Positions 8,724 through 17,113 of a DNA stretch of 45,580 nt are shown here, piece by piece. The DNA is from Gammaproteobacteria bacterium (lineage in GTDB: Bacteria; Pseudomonadota; Gammaproteobacteria; Pseudomonadales; Azotimanducaceae): the NCBI GenBank assembly GCA_021773555.1, contig JAJFKA010000099.1, forward strand, positions 1 through 45,580, read 5' to 3'. Every line of letters begins with the position of its first letter. The first letter of the stretch is position 1. The position numbers and the translations under genes are program-made. Below the pieces are notes generated by a model. That model saw only the letters and a list, made by a program, of their open reading frames with translations, was not told the origin of the DNA and made no database searches.

Positions 8724-9299
8724 ATGACGAGTCGGTTGATCCCAAGATCACTTGATGAGTTGACACCTGATCAACAGGCACAGTACGAACGAATCAGGAA
8801 AGCAAGGCAGCCCAGGGAAGATGGTCAATTTGGTGGTCCTTTCGATCCATGGATTCGCAGCCCCGAGGTTGCCCAGCGTGCAATGAGCCTGGGGAATTTC
8901 GTATGGGAGCGTACTTCTGTTGGACGCCGAATTGTCGAACTTGCAATCATTGTCACCGGCCGGCACTGGCGCAGTAACGTTGAGTGGGTTGCCCATGCGC
9001 GTATGGCGAAAGCGGAAGGTGTTTCTGATGAAGTGATAGCCGCCGTCTTTGAACAGCGTGAACCGCCAGAACAATCTCCGGAAGACGAAAAGCTGACGAT
9101 TGCAGTTTGTCGCGCGTTGCACGAAACCCGGGAACTACCTTTGCCGCTCTATGAACAGGCAATCGCACTGTGGGGAGAGCCCGGCTTGATGGACATTATC
9201 CAGACCATCGGGTTTTACTCTTTTGTGTCGATGACGTTGAACGCATTCAACATTCCAACGGCTGAAGGTGATCCGACCCCTTTCCCCAAAGAGGATTAG
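8724..9299 (+). CDS. Carboxymuconolactone decarboxylase/AhpD-fold protein without CxxC
   Basis: A 191-residue all-helical AhpD-like protein. The CMD core is recognisable at VGRRIVELAIIVTGRHWRSN then VEWVAHARMAKAEGVSDEVI, where the usual redox CxxC is absent and E-W-x2-H remains, as in the CMD lactone/decarboxylase-like branch rather than the peroxidase branch. A good AAGGAG site sits seven bases before the ATG. It follows the CYP153 gene by 56 bases and is probably co-transcribed, so it may act on an oxidised product of that pathway. Its stop overlaps the stop of the convergent nucleoside hydrolase by four bases. The reaction is unknown. Confidence 0.82.
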   Translation: MTSRLIPRSLDELTPDQQAQYERIRKARQPREDGQFGGPFDPWIRSPEVAQRAMSLGNFVWERTSVGRRIVELAIIVTGRHWRSNVEWVAHARMAKAEGVSDEVIAAVFEQREPPEQSPEDEKLTIAVCRALHETRELPLPLYEQAIALWGEPGLMDIIQTIGFYSFVSMTLNAFNIPTAEGDPTPFPKED

Positions 9300-10312
9300 T
9301 GGATCACCGCTGGTGCGCCAGTGTCCCCTCGCTGACGGCAAAACATCACCGGCCTGTCACCCACGCCTACCTTGAGGGAATGGACGGTGGAGAATCCGAG
9401 GGTGGTTACGTTCCTGATGACAGCAGTGGTCGGTACACAGCGGATTGACGCGTCCGGTTGATCGAACAGACGGCTCTGGTCGCTGTCAGCATGCAAGACC
9501 TTGGCGGCCATTAAATCAAAAGGATAGAACCCGTCGATTCCGAACTTGCTGCGCCAATATTCCTGCCATGGGGTTGCGGATTCGATGAGCAAACCGAGTA
9601 GCGGATCCTTGATCTGCCAACTGCTTATTAGCGAGGTAGTTACCGCGAGATCCTCTGCAAGTTCATATCCTGCCAGCCAGATAGCTGTTGGAGTCGCAAA
9701 CAGTTTTGCAAAGGCGTATCGATCCTTGGCCAGGTTAAAGTCACGGAAGCTGACCATTCGGGTATCCCCAGGGAAAAATCTCCGCGAATCACCTGTTGTT
9801 CCTGCGACCAGAATCAGTTTCTTTATGTTTGCGCTGATCCCTGGGTTTACCCAGAGCGCCGTTGCGATATTGGTCACGGGGCCGAGTGCCACAATGACAC
9901 CCGGGTGCGCCCTAAAGTAAGTGACGAGCTGGCGGCTTGCAGACGAGTCAGGGAATTGTCCATGTCGTCTCTTGCGCTGAGTAGCCCCGGGATAAACGGG
10001 TGGAAAGGTTTTATCGGGATACGATCTCCGGAAGGTGCTCCTGAATTTCGCCATGGCCGATTCGACATCGACCAGTTCCGCGTTGCCGAAGACCAGGCTG
10101 ATCGCGACGATATTAACATCATCCGAGAGCAACAAATAGGTCAGTGCCAGGCAATCATCGATGTCCCTGTTACCAGCAATACCGCAGGCCGGGTCTGTAT
10201 CAACCCAGACATTTTGCATTTCAGCCTGTAAATCGACCGCGACTGTGATCAGCAATATTGCTAACCGATTCGGCCAGGACAGGGTTCCGGTAGGCCGGAT
10301 CCAGTGATGCAT
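9296..10312 (-). CDS. Nucleoside hydrolase-like protein, possibly exported
   Basis: The inosine/uridine-preferring nucleoside hydrolase fold is indicated by VWVDTDPACG near the N-terminus, followed by DIDDCLALTYLL, and later by VALGPVTNIATALWVNP and FYPFDLMAAKVLH. In classical enzymes DTD and DD lie in one short DTDxGxDD loop that binds calcium; here about ten residues (PACGIAGNRD) separate them, a pattern I believe occurs in a subgroup. Residues before it (NRLAILLITVAVDLQA) look like a signal peptide, which favours start ATG 10312; an in-frame ATG at 10369 exists and neither has a clear ribosome-binding site. N-ribosidic bond cleavage outside or in the periplasm is an inference. Confidence 0.78.
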   Translation of the reverse strand: MHHWIRPTGTLSWPNRLAILLITVAVDLQAEMQNVWVDTDPACGIAGNRDIDDCLALTYLLLSDDVNIVAISLVFGNAELVDVESAMAKFRSTFRRSYPDKTFPPVYPGATQRKRRHGQFPDSSASRQLVTYFRAHPGVIVALGPVTNIATALWVNPGISANIKKLILVAGTTGDSRRFFPGDTRMVSFRDFNLAKDRYAFAKLFATPTAIWLAGYELAEDLAVTTSLISSWQIKDPLLGLLIESATPWQEYWRSKFGIDGFYPFDLMAAKVLHADSDQSRLFDQPDASIRCVPTTAVIRNVTTLGFSTVHSLKVGVGDRPVMFCRQRGDTGAPAVIH

Positions 10313-10389
10313 GTCGTCGCAACCGGCGTTGTGGGGACGGGCCGATTCTGCCAACACTGATCGACCCATGCGGTCAGGTGCAGAATCGA

Positions 10390-10427
10390 TTAAAACCGGC
10401 GGTCGATCACACGACAGACGGTTTTAA
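10390..10427 (-). terminator. Probable terminator of the pilus operon
   Basis: A perfect 9-bp inverted repeat TTAAAACCG (10390-10398) / CGGTTTTAA (10419-10427) with a 20-base loop begins eight bases after the stop of the last pilin gene. On the minus strand it ends in CGGTTTTAA. The T tract is short and the loop long, so termination strength is uncertain. Confidence 0.45.
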
Positions 10428-10434
10428 CGGTGGG

Positions 10435-11217
10435 TTACAACGCGCTACAGATAGTATATTCATTGCTCTCGTTGTAAGGGCTGGCGAGAGCAACGTTCGT
10501 TGGATTGGTATTTGTACCGGGTGTGCCCAGAGTGGCACGCAAGCGACCAGAGACACCGAGGCCATCATCGATTTGCAAATCAAGTGCAGAAGCGGCTTTG
10601 CCAGGCACCTGGCTCATGCAGAGCTTGATCCCGTTCAGACCTCCGCCCATGGCAGGCAAAGCCAGGCCCATCAATCCACCCCAGGGATTTTTCGGCAGCG
10701 CCGCGGCACCCTGATCAGCTGGATTACCAGCGATATAACCTGCCGCGCGAAGGTGCTGCCAGACGTTATCGTGTTCGCCGCCACCATTCCAGGTGTTATT
10801 CAGGTTTGCGGTCAACGCACCATTGTTGTTTCCGAATTGGGTAACACTGACCCAGTCGCCGCCGCGAGAAGTCAATGCCGCGAGATTGGGACCATCGTCG
10901 CCGGGCAATCTTTTGTATCTATCCTGGTAGGACAGATACGCGGCCGAGATGCCGCTTATATCAGCGTTAGCTTTCTTGATACGTGAGTTATCGATCAATT
11001 CCGTACCCTGCAAAATTGCACCAAGCAAAAGGCCAATAATCACCAGCACCACAGCGATTTCTACGAGCGTGAATCCCCCTTGTCGCGATTGTTTGAAATG
11101 TAGCTGTTTGAAAGGTAGCTGTTTGAAAGGTAGCTGTTTGGTAGGTAGTTGAGAGATGCGCGAGTGACTTACATGTTGCGCTGACGGTATTGATAGGTTT
11201 TCTGGCACTACTTCCAT
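10435..11217 (-). CDS. Type IV prepilin-like protein with long repeat-containing leader
   Basis: A 260-residue prepilin. The prepilin peptidase site G48|FTLVE with Glu at +5 and the hydrophobic stretch IAVVLVIIGLLLGAILQG are clear. The mature part (212 residues) has two cysteines near the C-terminus (LCMSQ and TICSAL) that could form the pilin D-loop disulfide, and a W/N/G-rich middle (GDWVSVTQFGNN). The leader is 48 residues, far longer than the usual 5-30, and includes four copies of a 5-residue QLPFK-like repeat encoded by 15-bp DNA repeats. AGAGGTGAGAA precedes the ATG, and no internal ATG can shorten the leader. It is the last gene of the pilus cluster, 146 bases after the previous pilin. 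It may be the major pilin (separate spacing, terminator), but that is inference. Confidence 0.85.
   Translation of the reverse strand: MEVVPENLSIPSAQHVSHSRISQLPTKQLPFKQLPFKQLHFKQSRQGGFTLVEIAVVLVIIGLLLGAILQGTELIDNSRIKKANADISGISAAYLSYQDRYKRLPGDDGPNLAALTSRGGDWVSVTQFGNNNGALTANLNNTWNGGGEHDNVWQHLRAAGYIAGNPADQGAAALPKNPWGGLMGLALPAMGGGLNGIKLCMSQVPGKAASALDLQIDDGLGVSGRLRATLGTPGTNTNPTNVALASPYNESNEYTICSAL
11092..11151 (-). repeat. Four tandem 15-bp repeats in a prepilin leader
   Basis: Four consecutive 15-base units lie at 11137-11151, 11122-11136, 11107-11121 and 11092-11106. The minus-strand unit is CAGCTACCTTTCAAA; two central copies are identical, the last has one change and the first has four. Each encodes Gln-Leu-x-x-Lys just upstream of the prepilin cleavage site, so copy number can change without breaking the frame. 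Confidence 0.9.
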
Positions 11218-11363
11218 TTCTCACCTCTTGCGTTGTGCGGCATTCATATTAGTAGAAAATATGACGTACAAGGATAAACCCTGATCGTTAGCTTGACCAG
11301 CCTTAGATTGTAAGCCTCGTGTAAAGATCATCACGGTTCACACTGGAAAACGGCCAGAGATTG

Positions 11364-12071
11364 CTAGTTTAATTGTCCAGCCTTTACGAGTTGGTAAACA
11401 AGTGTATGGGGCGAGATCCAGATGAGATGGTCATCAAACTCATTGCCAGTTTGTTCTGATTTTGTGCGAGTAACAAATATGTTGTCGTTGTCTGTGTTTT
11501 CAATCTGATCTGGAGAGGTCGTCGTTGTACCGTCTTCGCCCAACGAAAAAATAATAGCAACGCCAATATCGGTAATGACGTTGGTGCAGGCCGCCTCCCG
11601 ACAGACTCTCAGGTCTGGATTGATAACAAGGCTGAGCGCGCTAGTGTAGTTACCGGCATCGGCAGTACTGACGCTGTATCTGACAGGGTTCAACCAGGGG
11701 TCAGTAATCAGCATATTTGCGTTTACCGCACCGTTCAGTCCGAGGGTCCGTCCTGGAACGAAACCATTAGCTGTGGTGCAGGCTGTAGTCGCAGTGGTGG
11801 GTGATGATTGACCATTTGATGTTGCCGTAGCAGGACACGGGAGTCTGCCCGTGGCGGCAGCGAATCCCAGAATTGCATCGTGAATGTCATTGAGCTGCCG
11901 TTCTGTACCTTTTCTCTTGCTAACTTCCAGTTGGGTCGAAAAAGGGGTTATCAGGCCTCCCAGAAGCACACCGGCGATGACAAGCACAATGGCCATTTCA
12001 ATCAGATTGAAACCTGTCTGATAGGGCCGCACCGGTAATCTCTTATGGTGTAAGCGCGCGAGTAACATCAT
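11364..12071 (-). CDS. Type IV pilin-like (minor) protein
   Basis: A 235-residue prepilin. The cleavage site is G|FNLIEMAIVLVIAGVLLGG after a 19-residue basic leader; Glu at +5 of the mature protein is kept. The body has RLPCPATATSNG, a domain start also seen in the neighbouring pilin-like gene (LPCPDTDGDG), so both probably share the same minor-pilin fold. Cys pairs (CPA, CTT, CREAACT) could form disulfides. The start overlaps the preceding gene by 29 bases, typical of tight coupling in the operon. It probably is a minor pilin of the MSHA-type priming complex (MshO/MshB-like position), but the exact counterpart cannot be assigned. Confidence 0.85.
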   Translation of the reverse strand: MMLLARLHHKRLPVRPYQTGFNLIEMAIVLVIAGVLLGGLITPFSTQLEVSKRKGTERQLNDIHDAILGFAAATGRLPCPATATSNGQSSPTTATTACTTANGFVPGRTLGLNGAVNANMLITDPWLNPVRYSVSTADAGNYTSALSLVINPDLRVCREAACTNVITDIGVAIIFSLGEDGTTTTSPDQIENTDNDNIFVTRTKSEQTGNEFDDHLIWISPHTLVYQLVKAGQLN

Positions 12072-13152
12072 TGTAGGTTGCCGTGTGATTTAGGGGCGTC
12101 GCAAATTCGAACGCCGTGTAAGGGAGTGTGCGGTTACTGGCCTCGAAATACTGCTGCATGAGTGCGCCAGGTCTTGCCTGCCCGGCGAGTATCATACCCG
12201 GAGCCAACAGCGCTCCGGTTGCGGGAGAGTCCGGCGACCCTGAAATTGTGACACAATTTCCCTGTGTTGTTGTGCACATCGAATAGAAAAGCTGATCTTG
12301 CCAGTTAAGCGCAAGCCAGCCAGGTGGGGTTGGTGCAGTCCCTGCCAGACAAATGGAACCCCAGTCAAAAGGTAATGCCGTGGCCAACGGAATGCCGCCT
12401 GCCTGAAGCGCGACAGTGCTGATGTAAGGTCCACCGAACGGCGCTGCCCAGGGATACTCGCCACAGGCAGTTCGGTAGTCATTTAGCAGCAACCTTGTTT
12501 CTGCCAGCACCCGTCTTTCAATGAGCGACCAATAGAGCCCCTTTCCCTGGCTACTTACCTGATCATTTTGGACAGGTGTTTGACTACGCGAGTAACTCGC
12601 CAGATTCGCGTCTGCATTGATGCCTTCCAGAAAGTCCGAAACAACCAGCGTTTTTCGCTCCTGCACGTCAAGCGGCGGACCCGGGGCAATAACCACGAAG
12701 GCCGTTGGGTCGCCGTCCACGCTCAGTGAGCTCGCGGTGCTGGAGTTCCTCGCTGAGGCCGCATTGTTAACGTAGTTCAATTCCACTGCATACCACAGCA
12801 TTGCACCAGATGAATCATCGGTTTCCGGGAGACCGATAGTTTTGTAAGGCAGGAGACCCAACTGGCTTGCGCAGCTTCCGGCTGCGGGATTTTCAATGCC
12901 GTCGCCATCGGTATCCGGGCAAGGCAAAGTTCCCGGAGTTCCGTGCGTGATGGCGTAGCCATTGAGTGCTTCATGTGCCCGTGACAATACCTGTGCGCTG
13001 ACAAGTACACGGTCGACTCTTTGGCCGTTTACGGAGGTCTCGAAAACCAGCAGTGTGGTCATCGCCAGCGTGACGATGGTGAGAAACATCAGAATCGCGA
13101 ATCCCCTGGAATCAGTCTCGTAAGGCTTAGCCTTTAAGGGCTGGTTGTTCAC
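12043..13152 (-). CDS. Large pilin-like protein, MshP/PilX-type N-terminus
   Basis: A 369-residue protein with a pilin-like N-terminal hydrophobic helix, RGFAILMFLTIVTLAMTTLL, after a 16-residue leader. Glu +5 of typical pilins is absent, as in PilX/GspK/MshP-like minor subunits that sit at the pilus tip. The body contains ITHGTPGTLPCPDTDGDG, which could be a calcium-binding DxDGDG-like loop, and Cys residues (ASGSCASQ, ICLAG, MCTTTQGNC) likely to form disulfides. It follows the mshK-like gene by eight bases and overlaps the next pilin by 29, so it is in the operon. A tip minor pilin or adhesin-like subunit is the best guess. Confidence 0.8.
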   Translation of the reverse strand: MNNQPLKAKPYETDSRGFAILMFLTIVTLAMTTLLVFETSVNGQRVDRVLVSAQVLSRAHEALNGYAITHGTPGTLPCPDTDGDGIENPAAGSCASQLGLLPYKTIGLPETDDSSGAMLWYAVELNYVNNAASARNSSTASSLSVDGDPTAFVVIAPGPPLDVQERKTLVVSDFLEGINADANLASYSRSQTPVQNDQVSSQGKGLYWSLIERRVLAETRLLLNDYRTACGEYPWAAPFGGPYISTVALQAGGIPLATALPFDWGSICLAGTAPTPPGWLALNWQDQLFYSMCTTTQGNCVTISGSPDSPATGALLAPGMILAGQARPGALMQQYFEASNRTLPYTAFEFATPLNHTATYNDVTRALTP

Positions 13153-13160
13153 GTTGGCGG

Positions 13161-13652
13161 TCAGGGTGTTTCTGGGTCTTTACTGATGATCTCGGCACCT
13201 GGGCGTTTGACGTAGACGGCGTCAATCTCATCGGCAGGAATTCTCCAGGTATCACCGGGTTTCAAGATGCGCCGCTCGTTTCCTGAGTGAAAAACCGCGG
13301 AGTTCTGCCGATCGAATTTGATGGTGGTGTCTGTCAGGCGAGTACCTGCTGAAAGGTCGCTGGTTCTGTTTACCCAGAGCATGTACTTGCCATCAGCCCT
13401 GCGCAGGAATCCTGAATAAGTAACGGCATCAATGGGTGGAGGTTGCGAGGTTTCGACCTGTGTGACTGTGTCGTCGATTTTCTCTTCCGGGCCACGAATC
13501 CGAATTGTGTCGAGTGCTTTGCGTTCCGCGGGGCTGGTGAATAATCTACCAAACGGATACAACTCTTCGGCGTAACTTGATTGGGCACACGCGGTGATAG
13601 CCATGACTAAGCTTACAAAAAGCATCGAGCGAAGCTCTGATAGCACCCTCAT
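13161..13652 (-). CDS. MshK-like pilus biogenesis protein
   Basis: A 163-residue protein. Starting at ATG 13652 it overlaps the upstream stop as ATGA; a longer in-frame reading from 13775 would lie wholly inside the upstream gene and is rejected. MRVLSELRSMLFVSLVMAIT-ACAQSSYAEELYP is a signal peptide; ITAC could be a lipobox. The mature part begins YPFGRLFTSPAERKALDTIR, typical of small proteins beside MshJ/PilO in MSHA-like loci, then a beta-rich domain (VTYSGFLRRADGKYMLWVNR) like the homology region of GspC/PilP/MshK. It probably links the inner-membrane platform to the secretin from the periplasm. Assignment rests on position plus weak sequence resemblance. Confidence 0.7.
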   Translation of the reverse strand: MRVLSELRSMLFVSLVMAITACAQSSYAEELYPFGRLFTSPAERKALDTIRIRGPEEKIDDTVTQVETSQPPPIDAVTYSGFLRRADGKYMLWVNRTSDLSAGTRLTDTTIKFDRQNSAVFHSGNERRILKPGDTWRIPADEIDAVYVKRPGAEIISKDPETP

Positions 13653-14269
13653 GACCCGGTATCCAGCCAGGCTGAAGTCACATCCGCGAGGGTGTACCAG
13701 CGTAGCTGACATTCGCCGCGCAATCTGGAGAGTGCGAATTCCGGAGAGAAGCTGTCCATCCACCTGAGTCCACATCGTTCCACGCTGAACAGTCCCTGTG
13801 CATCAGCACGAAGACCTTCAAGCAGGCGATACAAGTCTCCTTCGTGGCTTAGTTGCAGCAGGATTTTCATATTCGTGGCGCGAATCGGCACTTCCGGGTG
13901 CCAGTAGGGATCCATATTCTGTTGAATCAGTTCGGTGCCTTCCAGGGTAAATTCAATCCCTGGAATCTGCAGACGATCTCCAGTACGACGAAGCGTTTCG
14001 AGCCACTGTAACCTTCGCGGTGTACCCACTGCGCCCCGGGTCACCAGTTCTCCATGGGTTCGCATATTTTCCTGGAGAACCAGTTTAAAACTTTCAGCCT
14101 CGTCATTGCTGAAAGTCTGGGACTCATACTGAAGATTCGCCTCGGCGAGGCCTGCCTTCTTGTCGAAATAATAAAAAGTCGCAACGATGAGAACCAGGAG
14201 GCTGACAGATAGCTGAGAGAGCGTAAAAATATGCTCCTTCCAATGAATCTCACTTAGCAGGTCATGCAT
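13649..14269 (-). CDS. PilO/MshJ-like pilus assembly protein
   Basis: A 206-residue bitopic protein. ATG 14269 has AGGAGG eight bases upstream and overlaps the preceding gene by eight bases, so it is preferred over ATG 14293. One membrane helix (LSQLSVSLLVLIVATFYYF) near residues 15-33 is followed by a coiled-coil stretch (KAGLAEANLQYESQTFSNDE) and a ferredoxin-like alpha/beta domain (GIEFTLEGTELIQ; IRATNMKILLQLSHEGDLY; CGLRWMDSF), the PilO/GspM arrangement. It would form the inner-membrane alignment complex with the upstream PilM/PilN-like protein. Position between the MshI-like and MshK-like genes fits MshJ. Confidence 0.72.
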   Translation of the reverse strand: MHDLLSEIHWKEHIFTLSQLSVSLLVLIVATFYYFDKKAGLAEANLQYESQTFSNDEAESFKLVLQENMRTHGELVTRGAVGTPRRLQWLETLRRTGDRLQIPGIEFTLEGTELIQQNMDPYWHPEVPIRATNMKILLQLSHEGDLYRLLEGLRADAQGLFSVERCGLRWMDSFSPEFALSRLRGECQLRWYTLADVTSAWLDTGS

Positions 14270-15914
14270 TCCCAATACCTCCTGTTCCTGCAAACACTAC
14301 CAGAATTTCGAAAGCATTTGAGTCACGCTCCCCCGTATCAGGCCCGCCGATTTGATCGGTAAACCTGGCCGAATCCCTGACGTCCACAGCCGTCCGTATC
14401 AGCAGCACTGTTTGCACACCTTCAATTTTCTGCAACTGTTGGACAAACTGCTGCATGGATCTGATGGTAGATCGATAAGCACGGCCGTTTGTATCGATCT
14501 CCCCCTTTATGGTGAGTGCCGCCTGGACTCGCAATTCTTCTTCCTCGGAGTCGAACTGGTACTCATTGAATAGCGCTTCCTGGGCGGAAGAATTGTTCTG
14601 GTCCTGTTGTTGCAGGCGTTCACTCAGCACAATCTGCCGGATTTCTGTTGCGGTATGTTTTTTCCAATCAAGTTCTTTCAAATGCAGGTTGGCAAAGTCA
14701 GGTTGGCCCAGGATATCTCCCAGGGGGGCGAAATATTTTTGTGGCGCCTGAAGGGCATCCTTATCGATTTGGGAAAACAGTGTGACAGTGTCCTGCACCA
14801 TCGATGCGGTGCTTAACTGGGTCTCGATTTCGCCATATTCCTTCGCGTAGAGTTCGCTCATATGGGCGGTGTCGCGTGTTACCAGGACTTGTTCCTGGCC
14901 AAGATCCATGCTTCGTAGCGCCAGCACGACCGCGGCTGTTATACAAATCAGGCTTCCAGTCTCTGCTACCTGCGTGATAAATCGGTTTACGAGGTATTGG
15001 TAGTACGTCGACTTTTGCTTCCGGGTAGCGTAGTGATCAGTTAACGGATTCACATGGGTGCACAGATACGAGAACAGTGCTGCTGCTCCGTGTTCCTCAC
15101 CGCCTTGTATTCCGAAGTGTTTAAACAGGGACTCAAGGCTTACAAACGAATAGTGTACCCGCTCGGCATCGTGACTCAGACTACGGGCGTTTTCAATATG
15201 CGCCTCGTCAAGTATGCAGTACACCTTGAGGTGGTCCTGGTTACTCATGATTCGCTGATTGATTAGAAAGTTGTGAATCTCCAATGCGCCCCGTTCCAGG
15301 TTAGTCATGACACCTTCAAAGTCGTCTCTGTCCCACATATCCTTGTCAAACTTTGCCTGTCTGGAAAGCAGCAACTTACCGTCCTGAAAGTAGCTGTTCC
15401 GCAATGCGCTGCGAACTTGCCTGGACACGATGAGCGCGTTCTTGTCATCTTTTAGTATCGGTCGAAGTAGTTTTTCAGTCAGCAATGGAAGTGACCAGAT
15501 ACCCGCCAGGCGGACATTGTAGGTTGCGAGGCGATCAAGCCAGGGTGCAAGTAAGCCGGTATTGGTCAACGCTGAGAGTAGCAGCCGATCATCTCTTCGT
15601 CCCACGTCGCTTCGCCCGATAACCTTCGCGTGAACATAGTCTTCATCACGATAGTGACGATCCAGCTGGCGTTGAATCAGGGTGCTGATGTCGAATCGGT
15701 TGACGTGGGGGATTACCTCGCGACGGAAGTCTTCCTCAATCATGTCGACCAGCAGTCTCGTCGGCACCCTTACCGATCCTTCCAGCAGTTCCTCGAAATC
15801 ATCAAACCCTTCTTCGTCAGGCTGGAAATCCCTGCTGCCGATGAGGAGTTTTCCATCCCAGTCAAAGACGGTCATACGGTAGCCGGAAAAATAGAGAATT
15901 CTTTCCATGGTCAT
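14262..15914 (-). CDS. MshI-like protein: PilM-like cytoplasmic part fused to a PilN-like part
   Basis: A 550-residue protein with one membrane helix near 336-352 (GSLICITAAVVLALRSM). The first 330 residues (RILYFSGYRMTVFDWDG; FDISTLIQRQLDRHY; NVRLAGIWSLPLL; FGIQGGEEHGAAALFSYLCT) resemble the cytoplasmic actin-like domain of GspL/PilM/MshI. After the helix comes a long coiled-coil linker and a C-terminal PilN/GspL-type ferredoxin-like domain (TIKGEIDTNGRAYRSTIRSM). So it unites the PilM and PilN roles in one chain, as in GspL. The ATG overlaps the stop of mshG as ATGA. It would dock the assembly ATPase to the inner-membrane complex. Sequence similarity is weak; position supports it. Confidence 0.72.
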   Translation of the reverse strand: MTMERILYFSGYRMTVFDWDGKLLIGSRDFQPDEEGFDDFEELLEGSVRVPTRLLVDMIEEDFRREVIPHVNRFDISTLIQRQLDRHYRDEDYVHAKVIGRSDVGRRDDRLLLSALTNTGLLAPWLDRLATYNVRLAGIWSLPLLTEKLLRPILKDDKNALIVSRQVRSALRNSYFQDGKLLLSRQAKFDKDMWDRDDFEGVMTNLERGALEIHNFLINQRIMSNQDHLKVYCILDEAHIENARSLSHDAERVHYSFVSLESLFKHFGIQGGEEHGAAALFSYLCTHVNPLTDHYATRKQKSTYYQYLVNRFITQVAETGSLICITAAVVLALRSMDLGQEQVLVTRDTAHMSELYAKEYGEIETQLSTASMVQDTVTLFSQIDKDALQAPQKYFAPLGDILGQPDFANLHLKELDWKKHTATEIRQIVLSERLQQQDQNNSSAQEALFNEYQFDSEEEELRVQAALTIKGEIDTNGRAYRSTIRSMQQFVQQLQKIEGVQTVLLIRTAVDVRDSARFTDQIGGPDTGERDSNAFEILVVFAGTGGIGNA

Positions 15915-17113
15915 TGAATCCCCGTTGCCGCGCTCCAGACAGGACCGAGGACCGAGAGCATAATCCAGCCCAACAGTGCTCCCATCGTTACAGTTAGCAC
16001 GGGGCTTATCGCCGGTTCGATCGCCTCTATCGTTTCCCGCACTTCACGTTCGTAGAAGTAACTGACATTTAATAGCGCATCATCAAGATTTCCGGTGCTC
16101 TCACCGACTCGCAGCATGCGAATGACCAGTGGTGGAAACAATTGCACCCGGGCAAAGCTGTCACTGATGCCACCACCTTCGCTAATGGATTTTCTGGCTT
16201 CCTTGATCGCTCTGGCAAGATAACTGTTACCCATCAGTGCTTCGCAGATTTCAAGGGAACGCAGCACAGTGACACCGGCGCTGTAGAGCAGTGCCATATA
16301 AGTCGCGAATCTGGCCAGGCGTATCTTTAGCGACATTGGCCCGAACAAGGGCATACGAAGAATTACGCCATCGATGAAGTATTTCAGTTCCGGGCGAGTT
16401 CGCGTGGCCGTACGGATCAGAACAATGGCGGCCAGTGGTGCTGAAAAAATGAGATACCAGTAGTCTGCGAAGAACGCCGATGTTGAGATCAGAGCCTTCG
16501 TATGCAGAGGAATTTCTCCCCCCAGTTCGCTCACGAATGGAATGATTTTCGGAACGAGGTATAACATCAGAAATGTCGCCACGAGTAATATTATCCCGCC
16601 GACTATCATGGGATAGGTCATGACGCGTTTTGCATTCGCGATCAATTCGTCAGTCTTGCGCATGGTCTCGCCCATTTCGTGCAAAACTTTCGGAAGTTCT
16701 CCTGACTCTTCACCGACCGCGATCAGGGCAACAAAGACATCGTCGAAATCGCGGGGAAACTGTGCGAGGGATCCTGAGAAATTTGATCCACCCTCAATGG
16801 CTTCGACGATACCTGCCAGCACATCTCGAAAATAATTATCTTCGACGCTGTCTCGGAGATCAGAAAGCGATTCGATCAATGGTACGCCTGATGCGGTTAG
16901 CTGCTCCAGGTGAAAGACCATGTTAATGAGTTCCCGTCTTGGGATATTGCCTCGAATCAGCTGAAATCTTCGATACCGATGCGGTTTGCAGGAAATCAGA
17001 TCGAACCCCTGATTCTCCAGGCGATGCAGAACATCCATCTCACCTTTAGCCTGCAGCAGACCGGAGTGGAGTTTGCCGTAGGCGTCCATGGCCTTATAGC
17101 GATACTCGGCCAT
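15911..17113 (-). CDS. mshG: Type II secretion/type IV pilus inner-membrane platform protein (GspF/PilC/MshG)
   Basis: A 400-residue polytopic protein. It begins AEYRYKAMDAYGKLHSGLLQ, the standard GspF start, and has two repeated GspF domains: one near 60-190 (NMVFHLEQLTASGVPLIESL ... VFVALIAVGEESGELP) and one near 265-390 (LARFATYMALLYSAGVTVLR ... VIRMLRVGESTGNLDDALL). Membrane helices include MIVGGIILLVATFLMLYLVP. The protein is the platform around which the ATPase polymerises pilins. Its ATG abuts the stop of a possible 21-codon mini-ORF and has GAGG nine bases upstream; its stop overlaps the next start as ATGA. The name mshG follows the gene order. Confidence 0.93.
   Translation of the reverse strand: MAEYRYKAMDAYGKLHSGLLQAKGEMDVLHRLENQGFDLISCKPHRYRRFQLIRGNIPRRELINMVFHLEQLTASGVPLIESLSDLRDSVEDNYFRDVLAGIVEAIEGGSNFSGSLAQFPRDFDDVFVALIAVGEESGELPKVLHEMGETMRKTDELIANAKRVMTYPMIVGGIILLVATFLMLYLVPKIIPFVSELGGEIPLHTKALISTSAFFADYWYLIFSAPLAAIVLIRTATRTRPELKYFIDGVILRMPLFGPMSLKIRLARFATYMALLYSAGVTVLRSLEICEALMGNSYLARAIKEARKSISEGGGISDSFARVQLFPPLVIRMLRVGESTGNLDDALLNVSYFYEREVRETIEAIEPAISPVLTVTMGALLGWIMLSVLGPVWSAATGIQ

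Noticed and set aside
11092-11151. CRISPR-like repeats
   Set aside because: Units are 15 bp, contiguous without spacers and in frame in a prepilin gene.
11218-11363. Separate sigma-70 promoter for the last prepilin
   Set aside because: A TTGTAC-17-TATGAA pair can be read on the minus strand, but it matches the consensus too poorly to call.
14293-14293. Earlier ATG for the PilO/MshJ-like gene
   Set aside because: ATG 14269 has AGGAGG at an ideal eight-base distance; the earlier ATG has none.
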